Notes: generated from the sequence alone by a model not told the origin. 64,000 bases of DNA from Actinoplanes sp. SE50/110 (GCF_900119315.1 NZ_LT827010.1:62001-126000), one strand, 5' to 3'; counted from the stretch's first letter, positions 45,694 to 55,189 are shown. A program made the numbers and translations.

Positions 45694-46086
45694 CCATGCG
45701 GAACCACGCCTAGATCCGGACTCGTATCGACGACTGTGGGTCACTCGAACGGGTACAGACGGTTTCCTTCACTGTCACCCGATCGGCTGTCCGGATAGCA
45801 GTAGATCGGCCGTCCGGTGGGTGTTTTCGCCTGGACGGACAAACGTGATTCCGGGGGTTCACAGCACTCTCACAGCGCGGCTACCAGGTCATCTTGAGGG
45901 GTGGATGGGTACCGTGGCGGTGTTAGGTGCTTTGAGCTGCATCTATGGTCGCCGGAAAGGTCGAGATCCGTTGCACCTTTGGTAAACCTTCTTTACAGAG
46001 GCGTGCAGAGCCCTGGGTCAATAGTTCCGTTCCGTCCCGGCGGGGCGAAAGATTCCGGTTTCCTTCAAGCCAGTACGCTCGATGTC
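45694..46086. other. Intergenic region (393 bases), no gene
   Basis: The stretch is less GC-rich than its surroundings, with two copies of GATCGGCYGTCCGG (45781 and 45806) and AT-rich DNA near 45975-46030. I see no coding frame with normal codon bias. It may hold a regulatory or small-RNA element, but nothing can be named. Confidence 0.4.
46074..46079 (+). promoter_or_regulatory. -10 box of the 54-residue ORF
   Basis: TACGCT lies 7 bases before the ATG at 46087, predicting a leaderless mRNA. Confidence 0.4.
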
Positions 46087-46251
46087 ATGAAGGCACGGCA
46101 CGACCTGGGTAAATTCATCACTGAATTGCCCGTCGCACAGCGTGGCGTCGTGCTTTCATCGGGTCGTGAGGCGCGTAGCGACCCGTTGATCGCGCAGCGT
46201 GGCGTGATGGTGTCGACGCGTTCCGTGCCGAGTCATCGTTCGGATCGGTGA
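46087..46251 (+). CDS. Possible leaderless 54-residue peptide
   Basis: The peptide starts MKARHDLGKFITELPVAQRG and has an internal duplication: VAQRGVVLS near residue 16 and IAQRGVMVS near 36, mirrored in DNA by CGCRCAGCGTGGCGT at two places. The DNA also contains a 7-bp hairpin (CGGGTCG and CGACCCG). It could be a regulatory leader ORF or a small protein. I do not recognise it; the coding call rests on the well-placed -10 box and the repeat. Confidence 0.4.
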   Translation: MKARHDLGKFITELPVAQRGVVLSSGREARSDPLIAQRGVMVSTRSVPSHRSDR

Positions 46252-46495
46252 ACCGAAACAATCGATGAATTGACAATGTGGGTTGGCTCACTCCCGAGAT
46301 GGGGATCGAGAGCTCGACACGGATGGGTAGCGACCAAGTGGCGGCTGAGGCGTTGCAGGAGGCAGAGACCGAAGTCGGTGTCGGCGGAAAGGTTGATCGG
46401 ATGAGTGGTGTGGGCCGGGTCCCCGGGTCGCGTCGCCGGTTGACCGACACGGCGATCGAAGTCGGCCTTACGGCCTGAAAGTTAGCCGGTTCGTT

Positions 46496-46511
46496 CCTGC
46501 ACCCATGCAGG
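46496..46511. promoter_or_regulatory. Palindrome upstream of the arsR-type gene
   Basis: CCTGCA-N4-TGCAGG lies about 25 bases before the gene and may be its autoregulatory operator. The gap 46252-46535 otherwise holds no gene that I can see. Confidence 0.35.
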
Positions 46512-46535
46512 AGAATCGATGCAGTTGGTGGAAGG

Positions 46536-46913
46536 ATGGAGATCGTGGGAACTGCGTTGGCGGAAATGACGATGCCTCAGATCTCGCCGCTTGCCGGCGA
46601 GCCTATTGAACGCGCCGACGCCGAGCGCCTGGCGGGAGTGCTCAAGGCGCTCGCCGACCCGGCACGGCTGCGGCTGCTGAGCCTTATCCAGTCAGCGACG
46701 GACGGTGAGGCGTGTGTCTGTGACCTGACGGCTCCGCTGGGCCTTTCGCAGCCGACTGTGAGTCACCACCTGCGGATCCTGACCGAGGCGGGTCTGCTGG
46801 AGCGCGAGAAGCGGGGGGTGTGGGCGTACTACCGCCTCGTGCCGACCGCCATCGCGACCATCGCCGACCTTCTGACGCCGCCCCGCAAGCGGGCGACGAA
46901 GAAGGCTCGCTGA
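46536..46913 (+). CDS. ArsR/SmtB-family transcriptional regulator
   Basis: The 125-residue protein has the winged helix-turn-helix of this family (ALADPARLRLLSLIQ, LGLSQPTVSHHLRILTEAGLL, REKRGVWAYYRLVP) and the metal-type motif ACVCDLTAPL, whose two cysteines match the arsenite/cadmium-binding CVCDL site of ArsR. It is therefore likely to sense a thiophilic metal or metalloid. No efflux or arsenate-reductase gene is adjacent, so the target is elsewhere or is the aldolase gene. Alternative starts: GTG 46545 and ATG 46566. Confidence 0.85.
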   Translation: MEIVGTALAEMTMPQISPLAGEPIERADAERLAGVLKALADPARLRLLSLIQSATDGEACVCDLTAPLGLSQPTVSHHLRILTEAGLLEREKRGVWAYYRLVPTAIATIADLLTPPRKRATKKAR

Positions 46914-47008
46914 TCGATGGGCACTGCCTGGCGTCACTGGAACGTGGGGCGTGACGCCAGGCCGAGGACCTCTTCCCCGGCCACCCCTGGCGATTCGAGG
47001 AGGGACGC

Positions 47009-47683
47009 GTGAACTACGTGCCCGGTGACCTGCGTGATCAGCTCGCGCACGTGGGTTACGACGTGGTCCAGGCGGGTCTGGTCTGTGGATCCGGCGGCAA
47101 TCTGTCCGCACGGATTCCGGACGAGGACGCCATCTGGATCACCGCGAGCGGTACCTGGCTCGACCGGCTCAGCCGGCCCAGCTTCGTGCCGGTCGACATC
47201 ACCGACGGTGAGGTCGTGGCGATCGGCAACATGCCGCCGCCGCGGATCGAGCCGACCAGCGAGCTTGCGCTGCATCTCGCTCTGTACCGGGCCCGCCCGG
47301 ACGTCAACGCCGTGGTGCACCTGCATCCGCAGACGGCGTTGCTGCTCGACGCGCTCGGCGAGCACATCCGGATCGTCACCACGGACCACGCGTTCTATCT
47401 GCGCCGAGTGTCCACCGTGCCGTTCCGGCTCCCCGGCACCACCGAGCTGGCCGCGCTGACCGCGGCCATGGCCGCTGACGGGACCGACTGCCTGGTGCTC
47501 AGCCAGCACGGTTGCGTCGTGATGGGCGACTCGGTGGAGTTGGCGCACAAACGTGCCCGCAACCTGGAGGAGGCGGCCACGCTGACATACCGCGCTCTCG
47601 CCGCCGGCCGCCTGGAGAATCTCCGGGACTGCCCGGAGGCATTCCTGGACCGGCTCGCCGGCTCCGCCGCGGTCACTGTCTGA
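47009..47683 (+). CDS. Class II aldolase/adducin-family protein
   Basis: The 224-residue protein has the family features GLVCGSGGNLSARIP, the catalytic/zinc region EPTSELALHLALYR followed by AVVHLHPQTALLL (two zinc histidines), and VLSQHGCVVMGDS with the third histidine. It resembles fuculose-1-phosphate aldolase (FucA) and methylthioribulose-1-phosphate dehydratase (MtnB); sequence alone does not decide which. The GTG at 47009 follows GAGGAGGGA by 3-4 bases. It lies 95 bases after the ArsR gene. Confidence 0.85.
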   Translation: MNYVPGDLRDQLAHVGYDVVQAGLVCGSGGNLSARIPDEDAIWITASGTWLDRLSRPSFVPVDITDGEVVAIGNMPPPRIEPTSELALHLALYRARPDVNAVVHLHPQTALLLDALGEHIRIVTTDHAFYLRRVSTVPFRLPGTTELAALTAAMAADGTDCLVLSQHGCVVMGDSVELAHKRARNLEEAATLTYRALAAGRLENLRDCPEAFLDRLAGSAAVTV

Positions 47684-48091
47684 CGCACCACACCGACGCT
47701 GCCAGCCGGCCGTCCCTAAGGCCGGCTGGATCGCGTCCCTTCCCTCGGCCTCATCCCGGCCGGCTGCTGTCCGCCCGGCCGATCCATCGCCGCTCAGGGT
47801 GCGGACGATTCGCACACCGCTCCAGGGGCCGGCCGATTCACGGAACCGTCACCACTCCCTCGCCGCCGCTCACTAGCGGCTCGCTGGGCTTCGAGGTCTC
47901 GATGGCGTACGTACGCCTCATCGCCATGGAGTGAAATCGCACCGCGCCGCCGAGCGGTCGTGCCGCGCCGGAACGCCGGGCCGGATGCGCGAGCGGCCGG
48001 CCCCCGGGAGGGGGACCGGCCGTCGTGGTGGACGTCAGGTCAGGCGCGGTGCCCCCCGGGAGGGGGACCGGCCGTCGTGGTGGACGTCTGG
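47684..48091. other. Intergenic region (408 bases) with terminator and tandem duplication
   Basis: It holds the hairpin of the aldolase gene and a 52-bp tandem duplication reaching into the DedA gene. No coding frame is convincing. Confidence 0.55.
47702..47729 (+). terminator. Hairpin after the aldolase gene
   Basis: A perfect 10-bp stem (47702-47711 with 47720-47729) with an 8-base loop lies 19 bases past the stop codon. Confidence 0.75.
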
Positions 48092-48104
48092 TCAGGCGCG
48101 GTGC
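48001..48104. repeat. 52-bp tandem duplication at the end of the DedA gene
   Basis: Copies at 48001 and 48053 begin CCCCCGGGAGGGGGACC and differ by one A/T change. The second copy includes the DedA stop (48092-48094) and its last codons. Confidence 0.9.
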
Positions 48105-48913
48105 GAACGCGGCCGGCGCGGGCGATCCTCGTCGTCGTCCTCGTCGCGCAGGTGGGCCGCCTCGGCGAGGCCGGCGATGCTGGCCGCGGCGACGACGCCG
48201 ACCGCGGCGGCCGGCTGCGGGCCGGTGTGCGTGCCGTTCTTCTTCGCCTTCCGCTCGCGGAGGATCTCGATGAAGATCGGTAGCGCCGAGATCAGCACGA
48301 TGATCACGACGACCGGCAGGATGTAGTGGTCGATCTTGTCGCCGACCGCGTGGTAGATCTGCTTGGCCAGCGCGTAGCCGATCAGCAGCACACCGTCGGT
48401 CCAGATCACGCCGCCGACCACGTTCCACAGCAGGAACTGCCGGGCCGGCATGCCAAGGGTGCCGGCCACCGGGTTGAGGAATGTCCGCACCACGGGGATG
48501 AACCGGGCCAGCACCACCGCCTTGGCCGGCCCGAACTTCTGGAAGTAGTGCTCCGCCTTGTCCACGTACTCGCGCTTGAACAGCTTCGAGTCGGGACGCT
48601 CGAACATCCGGCGGCCGTACCGCGCGCCGAGGTAGTGCCCGAACTGCGCACCGGCGATCGCGCAGATCGGGGCGCCGATCAGCAGGCCGGCCAGCGAGAT
48701 CCGGGTGCCGTCGCCGAACAGCGCGTCAGCCACCGGCGAAGCCGCGATGCCCGCCAGGAACAGCAGCGAGTCGCCGGGGAAGAAGAAGCCGATCAGCAGG
48801 CCGGTCTCCGCGAAGAGGATGGCCCACACCCCGTAGAGGCCGAAGGTGTGCAGCAGTTGACTCGCGTCCAACGGGTTGAGGGCGAGCTGCTCGGTGAGCG
48901 CACGGATGTCCAC
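48092..48913 (-). CDS. DedA-family membrane protein
   Basis: The 273-residue protein has the DedA core: GLYGVWAILFAETGLLIGFFFPGDSL split over the first helices, GQFGHYLG-like AGAQFGHYLGARYG, and ARFIPVVRTFLNPVAG, the conserved re-entrant arginine/proline motif. DedA proteins are involved in proton-motive force and undecaprenyl-phosphate or phospholipid translocation. The C-terminal 45 residues are polar and acidic/basic (HLRDEDDDEDRPRRPR), longer than in many members. The start is the ATG at 48913. Confidence 0.9.
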   Translation of the reverse strand: MDIRALTEQLALNPLDASQLLHTFGLYGVWAILFAETGLLIGFFFPGDSLLFLAGIAASPVADALFGDGTRISLAGLLIGAPICAIAGAQFGHYLGARYGRRMFERPDSKLFKREYVDKAEHYFQKFGPAKAVVLARFIPVVRTFLNPVAGTLGMPARQFLLWNVVGGVIWTDGVLLIGYALAKQIYHAVGDKIDHYILPVVVIIVLISALPIFIEILRERKAKKNGTHTGPQPAAAVGVVAAASIAGLAEAAHLRDEDDDEDRPRRPRSHRA

Positions 48914-48986
48914 GAGAAGCAGGGTACCGGCCCTCCGGTCGCCCTCACCTGTACGACCGCTGTGGATACCTTGTGCTGGTCACCGG

Positions 48987-49014
48987 CCCGGGGGCATCGG
49001 CGGACACCCCCGGG
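48987..49014 (-). terminator. Hairpin after pnkp
   Basis: An 8-bp GC-only stem (48987-48994 with 49007-49014) begins 8 bases past the pnkp stop; no T tract. Confidence 0.55.
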
Positions 49015-49021
49015 ATCCGGC

Positions 49022-51514
49022 TCATAGACGCGGGTCGACCGGCTCCGACTCGGCCGCCAGGATGGCGAAGACCAGCTCGTGCACCCGCCACGACGGCGCG
49101 CCCTCGGCCAGCCGGTCGAGTGCCGCCAGGCCCAGCCCGTGCTCGCGCAGCGCCAGGTTCCGTTTCCGGCCCAGGTTGCGCTGCCGCAGCCGGGTGAGCT
49201 GCTCGGGCCGGGTGTACTCCGGGCCATAGATGATCCGTAGGTACTCCCGGCCGCGGCATTTCACGCCGGGCTGCACCAGCCGGCCCTTGCCGTCGACCGC
49301 GGCGAGACCGGCGAACGGCTTCACCACCATGCCCTCGCCGCCGGCCCCGGTCAGGGTCAGCCACCAGTCGGTGGCGGCCGCCTCAGCCGCCGGGTCGGCC
49401 AGGTCGACCACCATCCGCCGGGTCGGGGTGAACAGCTCCGGATCGGCGGCCACCAGACGGTCGGCGATCGCCAGGTGCCAACCGTGGTCCCTGGTCGCGT
49501 AGGTCGTCCCGGCGCCGGCCAGCACCGCGAACGGGGCGAGGGTGACGCCGGTCAGCCCGTCGGTCGGCTTCACGTACGACCGGTAGGCCGCCGAGTAGCC
49601 GTCGATCTCCGAGGAGCGCAGGGCGAGCCGGTCGCGCAGGGCGGCCACGTCCAGGCCGCGCCCGGCCACCTGGTCGACCACCGCCAGGGCGACCGGCAGC
49701 GCGGCCCGGCCGGCCGCGCCGACCCCGGCGTACTGCTCCCGGATCAGGCTGCCGGCCTTGGCCGACCAGGGCAGCAGCTCGGTGTCGAGCAGCAGCCACT
49801 CGGTCTCCAGCTCGGCCAGGACCGGCTCGATCGCGGCGCGCACCCGGGCCAGCAGCGGCTGGTCGAGCTCCGGCCCGAAGAACGGGCGACCGGTCCGGGT
49901 CCAGATCGCGTCACCGGTGCCGGATGCGGAGACCCGGACCACGGCCCGCGAGCCCATGTGCTTCTCCTCGCAGACCACCCGGTCGACGCCGGCCCCGCGC
50001 AGGTCGGCGAAGGCGGACGACGGGTGCTCCAGGTAACCCTCGACGGTCGAGCTGGAGCACGGCGCCATCGTCGGCGGCAGCCAGATCAGCGTTTCCGGAT
50101 CGACCGAGAAGCGACCCATCACCTCCAGGGCGGCGGCGGCGTTCTCGGCCGGGACGGTGGTCCGCCCGTACCCGTAATCGAGGTGCTTGCGGCCGGTGAC
50201 GTCGGCGATGTCGAGCCCGCGGTCCGGTTCGGCGACGGCCGTGAACAGCGGCCGGACCGGCGCGTAATACTCCTTGGCCGCCGGGGTGTCGACCAGCTCG
50301 CGCTCCGGCCAGCGCAGCGCCGTCAGGGCACCGCCGAAGACACAGCCGGTGTCCAGGCAGATGGTGTTGTTGAGCCACTCCGAGCGCGGGGTGGGCACGT
50401 GGCCGTAGACGACGGCGGCGGACCCGCGGTACTCCTGCGCCCACGGGTAGCGCACCGGCAGGCCGTACTCGTCGGTCTCGCCGGTCGTCTCGCCGTAGAG
50501 CGCGAAACTGCGCACCCGGCCCGAGGCCCGCCCCTGGTATGCCTCCTTCAGCCCGGCGTGCGCGACCACCAGCTTGCCGTCATCCAGCACGTAGTGGCTG
50601 ACCAGGCTCTCGATGAAGGTCCGCACCTCGGTGACGAACTCGGCCGGCTCGGCGGCCAGCTGCTCCAGTGTCTCGGGCAGGCCGTGGGTGAGCTGGACGT
50701 TGCGCCCGTTCAGCTTGCGGGCCAGCTTCTGCTCGTGGTTTCCCGGCACACAGATCGCGTGGCCGGCCGCCACCATGCCCATCACCAGACGCAGCACGCC
50801 GGGCGAGTCGGGCCCACGGTCGACCAGGTCACCGACGAAGACGGCGGTGCGGCCGGCCGGATGTGTCGCGTCGATCGGGCGGCCGGCCGCGTCCCGGATC
50901 AGCTCCCAGCCGAGCTTGCCGAGCAGCGTCTCCAGCTCGGCGCGGCAGCCGTGCACGTCACCGACGATGTCGAACGGGCCGTGCTCGTCGCGCCGGTCGT
51001 TGAACAGCTTCTCGTAGCGGATCTCGGCGGCCGCGATCTCCTCCGGGCCGCGCAGCACGTGCACCTTGCGGAACCCCTCGCGGGCCAGCTGCCCGAGCGA
51101 GCGTCGCAGGTCACGGTGCATCCGGGAAACGACCTGGCGGCCGAACGTCCGGTCCGGCCGGGCCTGCGTGCGCTCCCAGGCGAGCGCCTCGGGCACGTCC
51201 AGCACGATCGCGACCGGCAGCACGTCGTGCTCGCGGGCCAGCTTGATCAGGGCGGCCCGGCCGTGCGACTGCAGGTTGGTCGCGTCGACCACGGTGAGCC
51301 GGCCGGCCGCCAGCCGCTTGCCGGCGATGTAGTGCAGCGCGTCGAACGCCTCGGCGGAGGCGGCCTGGTCGTTCTCGTCGTCGGCGATCAGCCCGCGGAA
51401 GAAGTCCGAGGAGAGCACCTGGGTCGACGCGAAGTGGGAGCGGGCGAACGTCGACTTGCCGGATCCGGAGATGCCGACGAGCGCGACCAGGCTGAGCTCG
51501 GGAATGTCGATCAT
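49022..51514 (-). CDS. pnkp: Polynucleotide kinase-phosphatase-ligase Pnkp (RNA repair)
   Basis: The 830-residue enzyme has three domains. A 5'-kinase (1-175) has P-loop GISGSGKST (14-22). A calcineurin-like 2',3'-phosphatase (about 180-440) has GDVHGC (185), FVGDLVDRGPDS (227), PGNHEQK (257) and YGHVPTP (370). A C-terminal ligase-type nucleotidyl transferase (about 480-830) has EEKHMGSRA with candidate lysine K518, EGMVVKPF and VKCRGREYLRIIYG. Bacterial Pnkp heals and, with Hen1, seals cleaved tRNA and other RNAs. Its ATG overlaps the hen1 stop as ATGA, which identifies the pair beyond doubt. Length is typical (about 850). Confidence 0.96.
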   Translation of the reverse strand: MIDIPELSLVALVGISGSGKSTFARSHFASTQVLSSDFFRGLIADDENDQAASAEAFDALHYIAGKRLAAGRLTVVDATNLQSHGRAALIKLAREHDVLPVAIVLDVPEALAWERTQARPDRTFGRQVVSRMHRDLRRSLGQLAREGFRKVHVLRGPEEIAAAEIRYEKLFNDRRDEHGPFDIVGDVHGCRAELETLLGKLGWELIRDAAGRPIDATHPAGRTAVFVGDLVDRGPDSPGVLRLVMGMVAAGHAICVPGNHEQKLARKLNGRNVQLTHGLPETLEQLAAEPAEFVTEVRTFIESLVSHYVLDDGKLVVAHAGLKEAYQGRASGRVRSFALYGETTGETDEYGLPVRYPWAQEYRGSAAVVYGHVPTPRSEWLNNTICLDTGCVFGGALTALRWPERELVDTPAAKEYYAPVRPLFTAVAEPDRGLDIADVTGRKHLDYGYGRTTVPAENAAAALEVMGRFSVDPETLIWLPPTMAPCSSSTVEGYLEHPSSAFADLRGAGVDRVVCEEKHMGSRAVVRVSASGTGDAIWTRTGRPFFGPELDQPLLARVRAAIEPVLAELETEWLLLDTELLPWSAKAGSLIREQYAGVGAAGRAALPVALAVVDQVAGRGLDVAALRDRLALRSSEIDGYSAAYRSYVKPTDGLTGVTLAPFAVLAGAGTTYATRDHGWHLAIADRLVAADPELFTPTRRMVVDLADPAAEAAATDWWLTLTGAGGEGMVVKPFAGLAAVDGKGRLVQPGVKCRGREYLRIIYGPEYTRPEQLTRLRQRNLGRKRNLALREHGLGLAALDRLAEGAPSWRVHELVFAILAAESEPVDPRL

Positions 51515-52872
51515 GCGGTCACCTCCGTCCGGGTGAAGAGAGCGAGCTGGGTGGGCGCCCCGGTGGTCTCGTCCGGGTCGCCGACGCCGCGGATGGTCAC
51601 CGTGTAGCCGTGGCGCTCCGCGACGTCCGCGGCCCAGGCCGCGAACTCCGCGCGGGTCCACTCGAACCGGTGGTCCGAATGGCGCATGCCGGAAAGACCC
51701 GCGTAGTGCACGTTGTACTCCACGTTCGGCGTGGTCACGACGACCGCGCCGGGGCGGGCCCGGCCGAACACGCTGGCCTCCAGAGCGGGCAGCCGGGGCG
51801 GGTCGACGTGCTCGATGACCTCCATCAGCACGGCCGCGTCGTAACCGGTGAGGCGATCGTCGTGATACGTCAGCGCGGTCTGGATGAGCTTGATCCGGTC
51901 GCGCTGCCGCTGCGGCATCCGCTCCAGCCGCAGCCGGCGGGCCGCCTGATCGAGCGCCCGGGAGGAGACGTCGGCGCCGACGATCTCGGTGAACCGGGAG
52001 TCCCTGAGCAGGGCGCTGAGCAGCGCGCCGGGACCGCAGCCCAGGTCGAGCACCCGGCTGGCCCCGGCCTCGGCCAGCGCCGCGAGCACCGCGTCCCGGC
52101 GCTGCTCGGCCAGCGGCGCCTTGCGGGCCACCGGCAGCTCGGCCTCCTCCTCGGTGGCCGGCTGGTCGGCGTCGAGCAGGTCCAGCGCGGTGGTCGCCAG
52201 CGACTTGCGGTGCGCCAGGTAGCGCCGGGCGATCAGCACCCGCTCCGGGTGGGTGGCGAGCCAACCGGCCCCGGAGCGCACCAGTTTCTCGATCTCGTCC
52301 GGGGCGACCCAGTAGTGCTTGCCGTCGTCCAGAACCGGGAGCAGCACGTAGAGGTGGTTGAGCGCGTCCGCGAGCCGCAGGGTGCCGGCCAGGCGCAGGT
52401 CGACATAGCGGCTGTCGCCGCCGAGCTCCGGCTCCAGCGGGATCGCGGAGGCGGTCACCGCCCAGCCGAGCGGGGCGAACAGGCGGGTGACCAGGTCGGC
52501 GCTGCCCCGCAGCACCGGCACGTGGATCTCCAGCGGGATCGCCTCGGCGGCCAGTTCCGGACGGTCCTTGGAGACGCCGCGCAGGGCGGTGCGGAACACC
52601 TTGGACAGGGCGCTGGCCAGCAGGCTGGAGGCGGCGTAGGGGCGATCGTTCACATACTGACTCAGCTCGAAGGCGTCGGCCCGGGCGCGCAGCCGCTGTG
52701 GATCGACGTCCAGCAGCAGCGCGGCGGTGCACCGGGCGTCGGTGGCCTCGGGATACATGACGTACGCCGTACCGGTGGGCATGTCGAACTCATGGACCCG
52801 GTCGGGATGCTTGACCAGCAGGTAGCCCAGGTCGGTCGCGGGCCGGTGGGTGGTCGTCACGGTGAGCAGCAC
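51511..52872 (-). CDS. hen1: 3'-terminal RNA ribose 2'-O-methyltransferase Hen1
   Basis: The 453-residue protein has the bacterial Hen1 N-terminal domain (about 1-240, ligase-activating in the Pnkp/Hen1 complex) and a C-terminal SAM methyltransferase (about 255-450): SAM loop LDLGCGPGALLS (275), and the metal site MEVIEHVD (E351, E354, H355) with HSDHRFEW (H398 or H401). It methylates the 2'-OH at the break before ligation, which protects the repaired site from being cut again. The GTG at 52872 was used; another GTG lies four codons on. It is first in a two-gene operon with pnkp. Confidence 0.95.
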   Translation of the reverse strand: MLLTVTTTHRPATDLGYLLVKHPDRVHEFDMPTGTAYVMYPEATDARCTAALLLDVDPQRLRARADAFELSQYVNDRPYAASSLLASALSKVFRTALRGVSKDRPELAAEAIPLEIHVPVLRGSADLVTRLFAPLGWAVTASAIPLEPELGGDSRYVDLRLAGTLRLADALNHLYVLLPVLDDGKHYWVAPDEIEKLVRSGAGWLATHPERVLIARRYLAHRKSLATTALDLLDADQPATEEEAELPVARKAPLAEQRRDAVLAALAEAGASRVLDLGCGPGALLSALLRDSRFTEIVGADVSSRALDQAARRLRLERMPQRQRDRIKLIQTALTYHDDRLTGYDAAVLMEVIEHVDPPRLPALEASVFGRARPGAVVVTTPNVEYNVHYAGLSGMRHSDHRFEWTRAEFAAWAADVAERHGYTVTIRGVGDPDETTGAPTQLALFTRTEVTA

Positions 52873-52989
52873 GTGGTCGATGGTGGCAGCGCGACGGCAT
52901 CCGTGCGATCGAAATTGCCGAGCCTGTGGACAACTCTCGATGGGGAATTTGGCCGTGGGCGTCCCGCGCGGCCGCCGCGGCGGGTGGGG

Positions 52990-53175
52990 TCAGCGGTAGT
53001 CGTCGTCGAACTCGACGATGCGGTGCTGTTCCGCGGCGTCCCACTCGTTGGCCTCGGTGACCGACCAGGTTCCGGCGGGTTCGTCGTCCTGCCAGGAGGG
53101 GACGGCGATCACCGCCTGCTCGGCGGCGTCCACCTCGGGGGTTTCCACGTCGGCTTCCTCTGTCAGGCGGATCAT
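52990..53175 (-). CDS. Small acidic hypothetical protein upstream of hen1
   Basis: The 61-residue product is strongly acidic (DVETPEVDAAEQ, EWDAAEQHRIVEFDDDYR) and contains WQDDEPAGTWSVTEANEW. GGAGCCGAGG lies 2-8 bases before the ATG at 53175, and the codon bias is normal. It is on the same strand as hen1, 117 bases upstream, with no hairpin between them, but with a DnaA-box-like TGTGGACAA at 52925-52933. I do not recognise the family. Confidence 0.6.
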   Translation of the reverse strand: MIRLTEEADVETPEVDAAEQAVIAVPSWQDDEPAGTWSVTEANEWDAAEQHRIVEFDDDYR

Positions 53176-53487
53176 CCTCGGCTCCCTTCCCGTGCCGCCG
53201 GCTTCAGCTCCATGGTGCGCGCTTGCCCGCACTGATGCCGCACAAACCGGCACCACCCGCGGGGTTACCGACAGTGGCGACCGGCGAGGCCGGGCGGAGT
53301 GCCGAAGGTCGTGGTAACACCAGGGTTGTGGTGCCACAGCAGAACTCACGGGCCCCGGTTCGCCGGTAGTTCCCGGGCGAATATCGGACCGATTTCCGCT
53401 ACGCACGGCAACTGCGGAATACTGCCTGCTGGAGGACAGCGCGGTCCTGCCCTCTGCTGCCCGGATGAAAGAGCAAGGAGCGCACCG
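53176..53487. other. Divergent intergenic region (312 bases) upstream of fba
   Basis: It carries the upstream signals of the acidic gene and of fba, with ribosome site AAGGAG at 53475-53480. No clear promoter hexamers or gene can be named. Confidence 0.5.
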
Positions 53488-54513
<1,026 letters not shown>

Positions 54514-54538
54514 CTCTCTCGAAGTAGGCGTTTCGGCC

Positions 54539-54570
54539 GCGGCCGGTCCCCGATGGCGGGGACCGGCCGC
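54539..54570 (+). terminator. Terminator of fba
   Basis: A perfect 14-bp stem (54539-54552 with 54557-54570) has a 4-base loop and is followed by TGTCGTCTTG. Confidence 0.85.
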
Positions 54571-54637
54571 TGTCGTCTTGCATGACTACGCAGCGGCGTG
54601 GGTACGATCGTCCAGTCTTGATCTAGGGGCGGTGATC

Positions 54638-55153
54638 GTGCTCACTATCGAGGGCTGGAAACCCGAGTGGCATCACGATGCCGAAGCCCTCGCCGCGACG
54701 CATCGACATATGTTCGTGCGGCTCATCGGACGAAAGTTGCGATCAAGCTGGCTGCTCTGGGATGTGGCGCAGCGAGGCTGGTTCGCCGACGGCCCGGTGA
54801 TCCTCGACTTCGGACTCAGTCGCGTAGAGATCACACACCGTAAGTTCGACGAGTGCGCGATCACCTGGGAGCAGATCGACATGTCGGTGCCGATCGACAT
54901 GTATGAGCATTTCGACTGGCGGGCCGACCCGCACGCCGCGCTGCGCCACGCCCGAGGTCGCCAGCTGCGCGCGGTCAACGCGATCGAACGCACCACGTCG
55001 GCGGACTGGCGGCCTCGGGTACTGCACGCGATCGAGTTCCTCTTCGACGGGGCGCGCCTCGCCATCTACAACGCGATGGACGAGAACGGCCTCACCGACG
55101 TACCGGAATCGGATCTCCCCCCGGTGCACTGGCGTCGCGTGCACATCGCCTGA
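54638..55153 (+). CDS. Hypothetical protein
   Basis: The 171-residue protein begins TIEGWKPEWHHDAEALAATH and has a middle GPVILDFGLSRVEITHRKFD followed by ITWEQIDMSVPIDMYEHFDW and LRAVNAIERTT. The pattern suggests a soluble alpha/beta fold with a long strand pair; I do not recognise the family. The GTG at 54638 is chosen because GGGGCGG lies 5-6 bases upstream, but the frame is open back to an ATG at 54578. Its stop is part of a shared terminator. Confidence 0.65.
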   Translation: MLTIEGWKPEWHHDAEALAATHRHMFVRLIGRKLRSSWLLWDVAQRGWFADGPVILDFGLSRVEITHRKFDECAITWEQIDMSVPIDMYEHFDWRADPHAALRHARGRQLRAVNAIERTTSADWRPRVLHAIEFLFDGARLAIYNAMDENGLTDVPESDLPPVHWRRVHIA

Positions 55154-55189
55154 CCCGGGGCCCGCCCCGGCGGGCAGGGCCCCGGGTCA
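55151..55189. terminator. Bidirectional terminator containing both stop codons
   Basis: A perfect 13-bp stem (55151-55163 with 55177-55189) begins with the TGA of the plus-strand gene (55151-55153) and ends with the TCA that is the stop of the minus-strand small gene (55187-55189). Confidence 0.85.

Noticed and set aside
45694-46086. Riboswitch upstream of the small ORF
   Set aside because: I compared by eye with c-di-AMP (ydaO), SAM, TPP and cobalamin core motifs and found none; only short direct repeats are present.
46278-46478. A 66-codon open frame before the ArsR gene
   Set aside because: No ribosome site, no -10 box at the start, and atypical codon use.
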